Positions 35,931-45,270 are shown, counted from the stretch's first letter. The stretch is 64,000 nt of DNA from Tyzzerella sp. (GCA_019415525.1 DXZA01000002.1:73313-137312); one strand, 5' to 3'. Notes: a model not told the origin generated them from the letters alone. Made by a program: numbers and translations.

Positions 35931-36065
35931 AGTAATAAAGAAGAAGTATCCACTTCTCACCTTAAATGCATAGGTGTTTGGGTTAATACGTAGTTTAAAA
36001 ACAGTACTTTTGTGCTGTGTTTTATGATGTATTTTCAGGTGGATAGACTTCTATTCACTTTTTTT
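35931..36065 (+). promoter_or_regulatory. L20-type ribosomal protein leader with attenuator
   Basis: Leader of about 135 nt before infC. The terminator pairs GTGGATAG with CTATTCAC (36039-36058) and ends in T residues. An upstream TATCCAC (35947-35953) can pair instead with GTGGATA (36039-36045), a mutually exclusive antiterminator. Free L20 is known to bind such leaders in Firmicutes and favour termination. Family membership is inferred from position and architecture. Confidence 0.8.
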
Positions 36066-36097
36066 ATTGTTATATTATTTTGGGGAGGTGCTCGGCT

Positions 36098-36610
36098 ATT
36101 ACAGAATTAATGATCAATGAGCAAATTAGAGACAAAGAAGTAAGACTTATCGATGAGGAAGGAAATCAGCTTGGTATAGTTTCATCAAGAGATGCACAGA
36201 AAATTGCTGATGAAAGAAAATTAGACCTTGTTAAAATTGCACCAACTGCTAAACCGCCGGTATGTCGTATTATGGATTACGGAAAATATAAATTTGACCA
36301 GGCGAAAAAAGAGAAGGAAGCAAGAAAAAAACAGAAAACTGTTGATGTTAAGGAATTGCGTTTGTCTCCAAGTATCGATACACACGACGTACAGGTTAAG
36401 GTTAAAAAAGCTATTGAATTCTTGAAAAATGGCGATAAGGTAAAAGTTAGTATTCGTTTTAGAGGTCGTGAAATAGGACATTCAAAAACTGCTACTATTA
36501 TTCTTGAAGATTTTGCTAAAGACATTTCAGAGTATGGAATAGTTGATAAACCACCAAAAATGGAAGCAAAGAGCCTCGTTATGTTCCTTGCTCCTAAAAG
36601 TTCTAAATAA
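36098..36610 (+). CDS. infC: Translation initiation factor IF-3 with an ATT start
   Basis: IF-3 prevents premature subunit joining and checks the start codon. The 170-residue product has both domains: VRLIDEEGNQLGIVSS near the start, PPVCRIMDYGKYK near 53, linker KEKEARKKQK, and the C-terminal VKELRLSP...KVKVSIRFRGRE. The best start is ATT (36098), 7 bases after GGGGAGGTG, giving ITELMINEQIRDKEVRLI, aligned with the start of Bacillus IF-3, which also uses ATT. A TTG at 36080 would put the ribosome binding site inside the gene, and the ATG at 36110 is too far from it. Non-canonical starts allow IF-3 to limit its own synthesis. Confidence 0.93.
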   Translation: MTELMINEQIRDKEVRLIDEEGNQLGIVSSRDAQKIADERKLDLVKIAPTAKPPVCRIMDYGKYKFDQAKKEKEARKKQKTVDVKELRLSPSIDTHDVQVKVKKAIEFLKNGDKVKVSIRFRGREIGHSKTATIILEDFAKDISEYGIVDKPPKMEAKSLVMFLAPKSSK

Positions 36611-36634
36611 GATAATCTAAGGAGGATATACATT

Positions 36635-36835
36635 ATGCCTAAATTAAAAACAAAAAAAGCTGCTGCAAAACGTTATAGAGTTACTGGAACAGGTAAAATT
36701 AAAAGAAATAAATCCAATACACAGCATATTCTCGGAAAGAAAACAACAAAGAGAAAAAGAAAATTAAGAAAAGCTACATTAGTTGATAAAACAGTTTCTA
36801 ACAGCGTAAAGAAAAAATTATTACCTTACGCATAA
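36635..36835 (+). CDS. rpmI: 50S ribosomal protein L35
   Basis: A 66-residue, highly basic protein with the typical start PKLKTKKAAAKRYRVTGTGK and a KKTTKRKRKLRK stretch. AAGGAGG is upstream of the ATG. Second gene of infC-rpmI-rplT, the invariant order. Confidence 0.97.
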   Translation: MPKLKTKKAAAKRYRVTGTGKIKRNKSNTQHILGKKTTKRKRKLRKATLVDKTVSNSVKKKLLPYA

Positions 36836-36870
36836 TTTTTCGGGAATAGTATACAAGGAGGATTTTTGAA

Positions 36871-37227
36871 ATGGCAAGAGTTAAAGGAGCGTTAAACGCT
36901 AGAAAAAGACATAAAAAAGTTTTAAAATTAGCTAAAGGTTACCGTGGTGCAAGAAGCAAACAGTACAGAGTTGCAAAACAGTCTGTAATGAAAGCTATGG
37001 CTTATGCATTTGCTGGTAGAAAACAGACAAAGAGAGAATACAGAAGCCTTTGGATAACAAGAATTAATGCAGCTGCTAGAATGAACAACATTTCTTACAG
37101 CAAATTAATGCACGGTTTAAAATTAGCAGACATCACAATCAACAGAAAGATGCTTGCTGACCTTGCTGTAAATGATACAGCAGCTTTCGCTAAATTAGCA
37201 GAAACAGCTAAAAGCAAATTAAACTAA
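36871..37227 (+). CDS. rplT: 50S ribosomal protein L20
   Basis: 118 residues, standard length, beginning ARVKGALNARKRHKKVLK with KGYRGARSKQYRVAKQ and RQxxR-type helices after it. It binds 23S rRNA early in assembly and, in excess, the operon leader at 35931. AAGGAGG is upstream; a terminator follows. Confidence 0.97.
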   Translation: MARVKGALNARKRHKKVLKLAKGYRGARSKQYRVAKQSVMKAMAYAFAGRKQTKREYRSLWITRINAAARMNNISYSKLMHGLKLADITINRKMLADLAVNDTAAFAKLAETAKSKLN

Positions 37228-37242
37228 TTAATTAAATAAAAT

Positions 37243-37273
37243 AAGAGGTTGTCTTTAATGACAGCCTCTTTTA
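37243..37273 (+). terminator. Terminator of the infC-rpmI-rplT operon
   Basis: AAGAGGTTGTC/GACAGCCTCTT hairpin followed by TTATT. It lies only 20 bases before the next start codon. Confidence 0.85.
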
Positions 37274-37293
37274 TTATTATGGGGGGATTGAAA

Positions 37294-38205
37294 TTGATAG
37301 AAATATTGACAAGAGCATTAGGTTTTATAATTATTATAATTACAGGATATTTATTTAAAAAAAGAGGTATTATAACATTATCAGAAAGTAAAGTTATTTC
37401 TAAAATAATAATGAACCTTACACTTCCAGCAGCTTTAGCCTCAGGGTTTCAAGGAGTAGTAATAAATAGTACGCTTGTAAGCATGATATTTCTTGGAATA
37501 GGAACAAATATTATAATGCTTTTTGTGGGTTTTATTTTTTCCAAAAGAAAAAGTTCTATGGATAAAGTATTTTATATGATAAATTCATCAAGTTATAATA
37601 TAGGAAATTTTACAATTCCTTTTGCACAAGCTTTTTTTCCTTCTGCAACATTAGCAGCACTTTGTCTTTTTGATATGGGAAATGGTATAATGTGTCTTGG
37701 TATATCATTTGCTGTTGTTTCATTAATAGTTAATAAAAATAGTAAATTTTCAATATCAAACTTTTTAAAAATTCTTTTTTCATCACCATCATTTATGACA
37801 TATATAATTATGTTTATAATAACATCAATAGGTATTTATCTTCCAGATTCGGCTTATAGTATAATTAAATTATTTGGTAATGCAAATACATTTCTTGCTA
37901 TGTTTTTAATAGGAATTATATTTGAGATAAATATTGATTTAGAAAATGCAAAAAAAATATTTAAAATAATCTTTATAAGATATATAGGTTCTATTGCTTT
38001 TGCTTGTATAATATTTTTTATATTGCCATTTAGCAAAGATATAAAAACAATAATTACTATGGCTGTTTTTTCACCAATACTTAGTATAGCACCTATATAT
38101 TGTCAAAGATTAGGTGGAGATTATTCCTTGGCAGGGGTTATAAATTCTTTGTGTATAGTTTGTAGTCTTATATCTATGACAACTATTTTAATATTATTTA
38201 CATAA
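37294..38205 (+). CDS. AEC-family transporter (auxin efflux carrier-like permease)
   Basis: Integral membrane protein of 303 residues with about ten helices in the AEC family. N-terminal GYLFKKRGIIT, then NLTLPAALASGFQG near 36 (the conserved LPA unwound helix), and FDMGNGIMCLG near 130. Members carry malate, malonate or other organic acids; the substrate here is unknown. The start is TTG at 37294 with GGGGGGA 6 bases upstream; upstream in-frame codons fall in the terminator. No separate promoter is visible, so it may depend on read-through from rplT. Confidence 0.82.
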   Translation: MIEILTRALGFIIIIITGYLFKKRGIITLSESKVISKIIMNLTLPAALASGFQGVVINSTLVSMIFLGIGTNIIMLFVGFIFSKRKSSMDKVFYMINSSSYNIGNFTIPFAQAFFPSATLAALCLFDMGNGIMCLGISFAVVSLIVNKNSKFSISNFLKILFSSPSFMTYIIMFIITSIGIYLPDSAYSIIKLFGNANTFLAMFLIGIIFEINIDLENAKKIFKIIFIRYIGSIAFACIIFFILPFSKDIKTIITMAVFSPILSIAPIYCQRLGGDYSLAGVINSLCIVCSLISMTTILILFT

Positions 38206-38235
38206 AAAAAGTACAGATTAAAAATCTGTACTTTT
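38205..38235. terminator. Bidirectional terminator between the AEC gene and ddh
   Basis: AAAAGTACAGATT/AATCTGTACTTTT hairpin with a three-base loop and flanking A and T runs. Confidence 0.88.
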
Positions 38236-38243
38236 AATTTTTA

Positions 38244-39233
38244 TTAGAGTAATTCTTTTCTTAATTCTTCTGCTGTTTTTGGAGAAAGAAGAGCTGGAGC
38301 TATATCAAATACTGATTTTGCACCACATTCACCGTTTTTAGCAAGTCTATAAGCAGCTCTTGCATAAGCAACAAGAACGCTTGATGTAAATTCAGGGTTT
38401 GAATCAAGTTTTAATGAATATTCTATTACATGGTGATTTTCACCGTTACCTGTTTTACCACTTCTTATAACAAATCCACCATGAGGCATTTTGCTATGTT
38501 TTTCATTAAGTTCTTCCTGTGAAATGAAGTTAACTGTTGTATCATAATCTGAGAAATAGTTAGGCATTTCTTTGATTGTTTTTTCAATAGCAGCTTTATC
38601 AGCACCTTCTTTTGCAACTACAAAACATTCACGAGTATGTTTTTCTCTTGTTGTAAGAGTAGGTTCTGAACCGCTTTTTGCAGCAGCCATAGCTTCTTCT
38701 GAAGGTATTGTATACTGTTTTCCATCCTGAACGCCTTCAACACGTCTTATAGCGTCTGAATGTCCCTGACTAATACCTTTTCCCCAGAATGTATAGTGGC
38801 TTCCTTCTGGAAGTATTGCTTCTGAATAAAGTCTGTTTATTGAGAACATACCAGGGTCCCAGCCAACTGATATAATTGATACATTATTTCCTTTTTTTGC
38901 AGCTGCATCAACAGCATCAAAATATTCAGGAATTTTTGCATGTGTATCGAAACTATCTATTGTATTAAACATTTCTGCAAACTGAGGACCCATAACAGGA
39001 AGGTCTGTTGCTGAACCTCCGCAGAGAATCATTACATCAATATCATCTTTCATAGATGCTGCATCATCAACATGAACAACTTTTACACCTTCTGTAAGAG
39101 TTTTTACAGTTTCAGGATTACGTCTTGTTAATACAGCAACAAGTTCTGTATCTGGATTTTGTTTTATTGCAAGTTCAACACCTCTACCAATGTTACCATA
39201 TCCTGCAATACCAATTCTGATTTTTGAACTCAT
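38244..39233 (-). CDS. ddh: meso-Diaminopimelate dehydrogenase
   Basis: NADPH-dependent enzyme of 329 residues that makes meso-DAP from tetrahydrodipicolinate in one step. The nucleotide motif GIAGYGNIGRG is at the N-terminus; CGGSATDLP near 71, SFDTHAKIPEY near 93, and SVGWDPGMFSINR near 122 are active-site blocks; WGKGISQGHSDAIRR follows near 150. Ddh is a shortcut found in some Firmicutes and Corynebacterium. Its product feeds MurE (12834) and lysine synthesis. AGGAGG lies before the ATG. Confidence 0.95.
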   Translation of the reverse strand: MSSKIRIGIAGYGNIGRGVELAIKQNPDTELVAVLTRRNPETVKTLTEGVKVVHVDDAASMKDDIDVMILCGGSATDLPVMGPQFAEMFNTIDSFDTHAKIPEYFDAVDAAAKKGNNVSIISVGWDPGMFSINRLYSEAILPEGSHYTFWGKGISQGHSDAIRRVEGVQDGKQYTIPSEEAMAAAKSGSEPTLTTREKHTRECFVVAKEGADKAAIEKTIKEMPNYFSDYDTTVNFISQEELNEKHSKMPHGGFVIRSGKTGNGENHHVIEYSLKLDSNPEFTSSVLVAYARAAYRLAKNGECGAKSVFDIAPALLSPKTAEELRKELL

Positions 39234-39267
39234 AAAAAAACCTCCTTAAATTTAGTTTTGTGAGAAC

Positions 39268-39276
39268 AGTATAACA
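39268..39276 (-). promoter_or_regulatory. Extended -10 element of the ddh promoter
   Basis: Minus strand TGTTATACT, about 35 bases before the ddh start. No clear -35 is seen. Confidence 0.4.
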
Positions 39277-39487
39277 TTTTTTTTAAATTATATAAAGTAA
39301 ATTTATCTTTACAATGATATACAATTTTTTTATATAGGGTATAATTATAAAAAAGGATATAATTTATATTATTATATAAAAATAAAAAAATAATAGTAAA
39401 TTGTAAATTATTGGTGTTTTTATAACTTAATTTATTACAAATAATTTATAAAAGATAGTAATTTACTTTGTTTATATGCACAAAATC

Positions 39488-39547
39488 TGTTAAATCTATG
39501 TTAAAAATGTTGAATTTGTGTTTTGATAATGTTATGTTATTGTTGTT
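39488..39547 (+). repeat. Array of TGTT-type repeats with an 11-bp period before the Na/Pi transporter gene
   Basis: TGTT occurs at 39488, 39499, 39519, 39530 and 39541, so all but one step are 11 bp (the middle step is 20), with additional copies at 39508, 39535 and 39544. The best units are TGTTAA, whose complement is TTAACA, the PhoP-box unit of Gram-positive bacteria. One helical turn of spacing before a phosphate transporter suggests a Pho-type operator. The rest of the 39277-39597 gap is A+T-rich DNA without other recognisable features. Confidence 0.4.
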
Positions 39548-39597
39548 GAATTGTGGGGGATAATCAATAAAAGGAATATTTTGAGGAGGACAAATAC

Positions 39598-41277
39598 ATG
39601 TTAACGGATATTTTATTTCCCTTTGTAGGAGGTTTAGCACTTTTCATTTATGGTATGCAGATTATGGCACAGGGGCTTCAGAATGCTGCCGGTTCAAAAA
39701 TGAAAAAAATGCTTGAAGTTCTTACTAAAAATAAGCTTATGGGAGTTCTTTTAGGTGCTTTTGTAACAGCTATAATACAGAGCTCTTCTGCTACAACAGT
39801 AATGGTTGTTGGTTTTGTTAATGCAGGGCTTATGAATCTTATGCAGGCTATGAGTGTTATTATGGGTGCTAATATTGGTACTACTGTAACAGGTTGGCTT
39901 GTATCAAGTGTTGAGTGGGCAGAATTTTTAAGTCCGTCTACAATGGCACCTATTGTTGTAATGATTGGTGTTGTTGCACTTATAACAGCTAAGAAAAATA
40001 AACAGAAAGAAATTGCTTCAATACTTATAGGATTTGGTATTCTTTTTATAGGAATTGATATGATGTCAGGTGCTGTAAAACCATTAAGAGATTCTGAAAT
40101 ATTCAGAACAGCGTTTATAACACTTGGTGCCAATCCACTTCTTGGTGTTCTTGCTGGTGCAGTTGTTACTGCTATAATCCAGAGTTCATCAGCTTCAGTT
40201 GGTATATTACAGACACTTGCAGTTGCAGGTCTTGTTCCATTTAATGCTGCTGTATATGTAATTATGGGACAGAATATAGGTACTTGTATAACAGCTATGC
40301 TTTCAAGTATCGGTGCAAGCAGAAATGCTAAAAGTGCTGCTTATATGCATCTTCTTTTCAATATTATAGGTACAGTTATATTTAGTATATTATCTATTAT
40401 ATACTTTAAAATGATAAATCCAGCTCTTGGAGAGGAGCTTATAACAATAACACAGATAAGTGTTGTTCATACATCATTTAATGTTGCTACAACAATACTT
40501 CTTTTCCCATTTAGTAACGGTATTATATATCTTGCTAAAAAACTTAATAAAGTTAAAGAAACAGAAGAAGAAAAAGTTATTGTACACCTTGATGATAGGG
40601 TTCTTGAAACACCTAGTGTTGCTGTACAGCTTGCAGTTAAAGAGGTTGTAAGAATGGGTAATATAGCTCTTAAAAACCTTGATGCTTCTGTAAATTGTTT
40701 ATATAACAAAAATCCTGATGAAATAGAACAGGTAATGAAAAGAGAAGAAAAAATTGATAATATTTGTGATGGTATAAATCAGTATGTAGTTAAAATTTGT
40801 AGCAAACCAATAAGTGATATTGAAAATACTACTGCTACATCTCTTCTTCATCTTGTAGACGATATTGAAAGAATTGGTGACCATTGTGAAAATATTGCAG
40901 AAATAGCTTCTGAAATGCGTCAATCAAAGACATCATTCTCTAATACTGCAGAACGTGAACTTAAAGAAATTGTTAAACATAGCTTTACAAGCTTTGCAGA
41001 AGCAATAAAAGCTTTTGAGAACTTTGATATTGAGGCTGCTAGAAATGTTGTAAGAGAAGAAGATATTGTTGATGAATTAAGAAATAAATTAAGAATAGCT
41101 CATATACAGCGTCTTGCTTCAAATGAATGTAGTGCTGAACCAGGAATATATTTCCTTGATATTCTTACAAACCTTGAGAGAATTTCAGACCATTCCCTTA
41201 ATATAGCTCAGGTTGTTCTTAATGAAAACAGACAAATAAAACTTTATCATAGTGAAAATAAAGTAGAAGATAAATAA
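39598..41277 (+). CDS. Na/Pi cotransporter-family protein with PhoU-like C-terminal domain
   Basis: 559 residues. Residues about 1-310 form two inverted repeats of the Na/phosphate cotransporter fold, each with the QSSSA signature (IIQSSSATT near 60, IIQSSSASV near 196). Residues about 345-545 are a helical PhoU-like domain with repeated acidic patches. It probably couples sodium entry to phosphate uptake, or regulates it; PhoU-like tails are common on bacterial members. GAGGAGG precedes the ATG. The repeat array upstream could place it under phosphate control. A terminator follows. Confidence 0.88.
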   Translation: MLTDILFPFVGGLALFIYGMQIMAQGLQNAAGSKMKKMLEVLTKNKLMGVLLGAFVTAIIQSSSATTVMVVGFVNAGLMNLMQAMSVIMGANIGTTVTGWLVSSVEWAEFLSPSTMAPIVVMIGVVALITAKKNKQKEIASILIGFGILFIGIDMMSGAVKPLRDSEIFRTAFITLGANPLLGVLAGAVVTAIIQSSSASVGILQTLAVAGLVPFNAAVYVIMGQNIGTCITAMLSSIGASRNAKSAAYMHLLFNIIGTVIFSILSIIYFKMINPALGEELITITQISVVHTSFNVATTILLFPFSNGIIYLAKKLNKVKETEEEKVIVHLDDRVLETPSVAVQLAVKEVVRMGNIALKNLDASVNCLYNKNPDEIEQVMKREEKIDNICDGINQYVVKICSKPISDIENTTATSLLHLVDDIERIGDHCENIAEIASEMRQSKTSFSNTAERELKEIVKHSFTSFAEAIKAFENFDIEAARNVVREEDIVDELRNKLRIAHIQRLASNECSAEPGIYFLDILTNLERISDHSLNIAQVVLNENRQIKLYHSENKVEDK

Positions 41278-41284
41278 TATAAGT

Positions 41285-41317
41285 AAAAAACGGTATATAT
41301 TTTATACCGTTTTTTTA
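41285..41317 (+). terminator. Terminator after the Na/Pi transporter gene
   Basis: AAAAAACGGTATA/TATACCGTTTTTT hairpin with T run. Confidence 0.9.
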
Positions 41318-41391
41318 TTTATATAATAGACAAAAATATAATTTGTATGATAAACTTAAAACCATCTTAAATTTATGAAGGGAGATAAAAA

Positions 41392-42225
41392 ATGAATAAC
41401 TTTAACGGAAGTAATGAATATGTAGTTTCAGAGGACCTTATGAGAAGTGTTAATATATCAATGGCACTTGAAAAACCTCTTTTAATAAAAGGTGAACCAG
41501 GAACAGGTAAAACAATGCTTGCTGATGCTATATCAAAAGCACTTGGTAAAAAACTTGTAATATGGAATATAAAATCAACAACTAAAGCACAGGACGGACT
41601 TTATGTATATGATACTGTTCAAAGATTATATGATAGTCAGTTTGGTACTGAAGGTGTAAATGATATTAAAAAATATATTAAACTTGGAAAACTTGGAGAA
41701 GCTTTTAATAGTGATGAACAAGTTGTACTTCTTATTGATGAGATAGATAAAGCAGACCTTGAATTCCCTAATGACCTTTTATGGGAGCTTGATAAAATGG
41801 AATTTTATATTCCTGAAACAAAAGAAACTATAAAAGCAAAAGTAAGACCTATTGTAATTATAACATCAAATGCAGAAAAGGAACTTCCAGATGCATTTTT
41901 AAGAAGATGTATTTTCCACTATATAGAATTCCCAGATGCAGAAATGATGGCTGAAATTATTAAAGTACATTTTAATAATATAGATGAATATCTTCTTGAA
42001 AAAGTGCTTGAAGCATTCTATCTTATAAGAGATGTAAGAGATGTTCAGAAAAAACCAAGTACATCAGAAGTAATAGACTGGATACAGGCACTTGCAATAA
42101 GTGGAATTGACCCTGATACAATAAAAGAAACAGTTCCTTTTGCAGGAGTACTTCTTAAAAAGAATGAAGACCTTGAGGCTGTAGAAAAGGCTAAAGAAAG
42201 AGGTTTTGCCCGTCCAAGATGGTAA
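41392..42225 (+). CDS. MoxR-type AAA+ ATPase
   Basis: AAA+ ATPase of 277 residues, MoxR branch. Walker A GEPGTGKT near residue 35, Walker B LLIDEIDKAD near 113, sensor 1 ITSNAEKELPDAFLRRC near 161 with the arginine finger. MoxR proteins act as chaperones that load or remodel partners with von Willebrand A domains, and such a partner is the next gene. Termini and spacing (16 bases to the next ATG) indicate a two-gene operon. GGGAGA precedes the ATG. Confidence 0.9.
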   Translation: MNNFNGSNEYVVSEDLMRSVNISMALEKPLLIKGEPGTGKTMLADAISKALGKKLVIWNIKSTTKAQDGLYVYDTVQRLYDSQFGTEGVNDIKKYIKLGKLGEAFNSDEQVVLLIDEIDKADLEFPNDLLWELDKMEFYIPETKETIKAKVRPIVIITSNAEKELPDAFLRRCIFHYIEFPDAEMMAEIIKVHFNNIDEYLLEKVLEAFYLIRDVRDVQKKPSTSEVIDWIQALAISGIDPDTIKETVPFAGVLLKKNEDLEAVEKAKERGFARPRW

Positions 42226-42241
42226 GAAAGGCGGTATTTTT

Positions 42242-43447
42242 ATGTTTATAGACTTTTTTTATAAGCTTAGAGAAACAGGTCTTGATGTATCCGTTAATGA
42301 ATGGCTTACTGTTATGGAGGCTCTTAAAAAGAACCTTTGTAAATCAAGTCTTACAGAATTTTATTATGTTTGTCGTTCAATAGTTGTAAGAAGTGAAAGT
42401 GAGTTTGATAAATTTGATACTGCTTTTGCTGACTATTTTAAAGATATAAAGAAATTTGACCAAATACCACAGGAAATATATGATTTTCTTGAAAATCCTA
42501 AAGAAATGGCAGAAGATTTTGATAAATTAGCTGCTGATTTAAGAAATGGTAATCTTACACTTGAAGACCTTCAAAGGCTTCTTAGAGAACGTCTTGAAGA
42601 ACAGAAGGAACGACATGATGGAGGTATATATTGGATTGGTACAGGTGGTGGCTCTACTATGGGACATTCCGGTTACAGTCCGAAAGGTATAAGAGTTGGT
42701 GGTGGCGAAGGACGACTTCGTTCAGCTTTACAAATGGCAGGAGAACATAACTATAAAGATTTTAGGGAAGATAATATACTTGATACACGTCAGCTTCAAG
42801 TAGCTTTTAGAAGACTTAGACAGTTTTCAAGTCGTGTTGATGGACCTAAAACAGAGCTTGATGTTGAAAAAACAATAGAAAAAACTTGTGATAATGCAGG
42901 TAGACTTAAACTTGTTTTTGATAGACCAAGACAGAATACAGTAAAGCTTATTGTTATGTTTGACTCTGGTGGTTCTATGCATAGATATAGTCAAATGTGT
43001 AGTGCACTTTTTCAGGCTGTAAGTAAATCAAACCATTTTAAAGACCTTAAAATATATTATTTCCATAATTGTATATATGACCAACTTTATACAACTCCAG
43101 AATGTAGATATGATAAGAGTGTTGAAACTAATTGGGTTCTAAGAAATCTTAATAAGGATTATAAAGTTATATTTGTAGGTGATGCAGCTATGTCACCAAC
43201 AGAGCTTTTGAGTGTTGGTGGTAATTTCTATTATGGTGTATTTAATGAAGAACCTGGAATTGAATGGATACGAAAATTTAAAAAGAAATATAATAATGTT
43301 ATATGGCTTAATCCTATATTAGAAAGTAGATGGATACACACATACGGTTATGACACAATAAGAATGATTTCAAAAGAAGTTGATATGTACGAGCTTACAG
43401 TAAGTCGTATGGAATATGCTCTTAAAAAACTTATTGCGTCAAAATAA
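42242..43447 (+). CDS. CoxE-like von Willebrand factor A domain protein
   Basis: Cytoplasmic protein of 401 residues. The N-terminal half, FIDFFYKLRETGLDVSVNEWL onward, is helical and typical of CoxE-type partners of MoxR. A Gly-rich stretch with GTGGGSTMGHSG near 138 precedes the VWA domain, whose MIDAS motif reads DSGGSM (about 238-243) in place of DxSxS with further metal residues downstream. The pair with the MoxR ATPase suggests a metal-insertion or complex-assembly job, target unknown. The ATG at 42242 follows AAAGGCGG; an in-frame TTG at 42206 is within the upstream gene. Confidence 0.85.
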   Translation: MFIDFFYKLRETGLDVSVNEWLTVMEALKKNLCKSSLTEFYYVCRSIVVRSESEFDKFDTAFADYFKDIKKFDQIPQEIYDFLENPKEMAEDFDKLAADLRNGNLTLEDLQRLLRERLEEQKERHDGGIYWIGTGGGSTMGHSGYSPKGIRVGGGEGRLRSALQMAGEHNYKDFREDNILDTRQLQVAFRRLRQFSSRVDGPKTELDVEKTIEKTCDNAGRLKLVFDRPRQNTVKLIVMFDSGGSMHRYSQMCSALFQAVSKSNHFKDLKIYYFHNCIYDQLYTTPECRYDKSVETNWVLRNLNKDYKVIFVGDAAMSPTELLSVGGNFYYGVFNEEPGIEWIRKFKKKYNNVIWLNPILESRWIHTYGYDTIRMISKEVDMYELTVSRMEYALKKLIASK

Positions 43448-43532
43448 TATAGTAAAATATTACTATAAATATAAAAAAAATGAAGTATATGTAATAAAAT
43501 ATGATGATGTTTATATTTTTTTGTAAATTACA

Positions 43533-43562
43533 TTGATAAATCATATATATTTAATGTATACT
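43533..43562 (+). promoter_or_regulatory. Promoter of the Mn-pyrophosphatase gene
   Basis: TTGATA (43533-43538) and TATACT (43557-43562), spacer 18 bp. Confidence 0.6.
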
Positions 43563-43603
43563 TTAAAAGATAAAAAGAGTAATAAAGAGGGAGGATTTTT
43601 ATT

Positions 43604-45253
43604 ATGAAAAAAGATAGCATAATGGTCATAGGACATAAAAATCCTGATACGGACTCAATATGTTCAGCTATTTCATATGCAAATCTTAAAAACAAAATAA
43701 ATCCTGATAAGGATTTTGTTGCTTGTCGAGCAGGTCAAGTAAACAGCGAAACAAAATATGTTTTAAAAAGATTTAATGTTGATATTCCTGAATATGTTAC
43801 AGATGCCGGAAATCAGGTTAAAGATATAAATATGAGAAAAACACCTGGTGTTGATAGTGAAAATTCAATTAAAAAAGCTTGGAATCTTATGAGAGACCTT
43901 GGTGTATCAACACTTCCTGTAACAAATGATATTGATGAACTTGTTGGTATTATCTCTATTAAAGACCTTGCAACTGCCAACATGGATATATATGATAATT
44001 CAATACTTTCCAATTCAAAAACAACATATAAAAATATGGTTGAAACACTTGAAGGTGAAATTATTGTAGGTGGTATTGAAGGTGTAGTTGAAGAAGGTAA
44101 AATTCTTATTGCAGCTGCAAATCCAGACCTTCTTGAAACTTATGTTGAAAAAGGTGATATTGTAATACTTGGAAATAGATATGACAATCAGCTTTGTGCA
44201 ATAGAAAGTGGTGCAAGTTGTCTTGTAATTTGTACAGGCTCTCCTGTTACTCATACAATTATAAAGCTTGCTGAAGACAGAGGTTGCCGTATAATAACAA
44301 CTCCACATGATACTTATACAGCAGCAAGACTTATAAATCAAAGTACACCTATACGTTACTTTATGAAAACAGAAAATCTTATAACTTTTAAAACTGATGA
44401 TTTTACAGAAGAAGTTAAACAGATTATGGGTAAAATAAGACATAGAGATTTCCCAGTAATAGATAATGAAGGAAAATACTATGGTATGATTTCAAGAAGA
44501 TCACTTCTTGACCTTGATAAGAGAAAACTTATACTTGTTGACCATAATGAAAAATCACAGGCAGTAGATGGTATTGATAATGCAGAAATACTTGAAATTA
44601 TTGACCATCATAGAATTGGAAGCATTGAAACAATGTCTCCTGTATACTTTAGAAATCAGCCTGTTGGTTGTACTGCAACTATAGTATATCTTATGTATGG
44701 TGAAAATTGTGTTGATATAGAACCAAAAATAGCAGGTCTTCTTTGCTCAGCTATTATTTCTGATACACTTATGTTCCGTTCACCAACATGTACTGCTGTT
44801 GATAAAGCTGCTGCTGAAAGACTTGCAGAAATAGCAGGAATTGATATAGTTTCATTTGCTGAAGAAATGTTTGAAGCAGGAAGTAATCTTGCAGAAAAAT
44901 CACCAGAAGAAATATTCTATCAGGATTATAAGAAATTTACAGCTGATAGCTTAACATTTGGTGTAGGTCAGATAAGCTCAATGAATTCAAAAGTATTTGA
45001 TATTATTAAACCAAAACTTTTCGAATACATGGAAAAAACATTTGCAACACAGGGTGTTGATATGATGTTCTTTATGCTTACAAATATAATTGAAGAGTCA
45101 ACACTTCTTATTATGATAGGTGATGATGCACCTTCATATATTGAAAAAGCATTTAAGAAACAGCCAGAAAATAGAGAAGTTATACTTGAAAGTGTTGTTT
45201 CAAGAAAGAAACAGCTTATACCAAAACTTATGACAGCTATGAAAGGCGAATAA
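43604..45253 (+). CDS. Family II Mn-dependent inorganic pyrophosphatase with CBS and DRTGG regulatory domains
   Basis: DHH-family pyrophosphatase of 549 residues that drives biosynthesis by splitting PPi. The metal site starts with GHKNPDTDS (His11, Asp15, Asp17). A regulatory insert follows: one CBS motif (near 70-125), a DRTGG domain (about 130-245), and a second CBS motif (about 250-300). The DHH motif IIDHHRIG is near 332 and the DHHA2 domain ends the protein. CBS domains in this subfamily bind adenine nucleotides that inhibit or activate the enzyme. GGGAGGA precedes the ATG. Confidence 0.92.
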   Translation: MKKDSIMVIGHKNPDTDSICSAISYANLKNKINPDKDFVACRAGQVNSETKYVLKRFNVDIPEYVTDAGNQVKDINMRKTPGVDSENSIKKAWNLMRDLGVSTLPVTNDIDELVGIISIKDLATANMDIYDNSILSNSKTTYKNMVETLEGEIIVGGIEGVVEEGKILIAAANPDLLETYVEKGDIVILGNRYDNQLCAIESGASCLVICTGSPVTHTIIKLAEDRGCRIITTPHDTYTAARLINQSTPIRYFMKTENLITFKTDDFTEEVKQIMGKIRHRDFPVIDNEGKYYGMISRRSLLDLDKRKLILVDHNEKSQAVDGIDNAEILEIIDHHRIGSIETMSPVYFRNQPVGCTATIVYLMYGENCVDIEPKIAGLLCSAIISDTLMFRSPTCTAVDKAAAERLAEIAGIDIVSFAEEMFEAGSNLAEKSPEEIFYQDYKKFTADSLTFGVGQISSMNSKVFDIIKPKLFEYMEKTFATQGVDMMFFMLTNIIEESTLLIMIGDDAPSYIEKAFKKQPENREVILESVVSRKKQLIPKLMTAMKGE

Positions 45254-45270
45254 TTAAATATTTTTTAAAT

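Noticed and set aside
39678..40133. 151-codon frame antisense to the Na/Pi transporter gene
   Set aside because: Reading the complement of hydrophobic codons gives a long open frame by chance; no start signal.
43449..43466. Palindromic ATAGTAA/TTACTAT hairpin after the VWA gene
   Set aside because: No T run and very A+T-rich; not enough to call a terminator.
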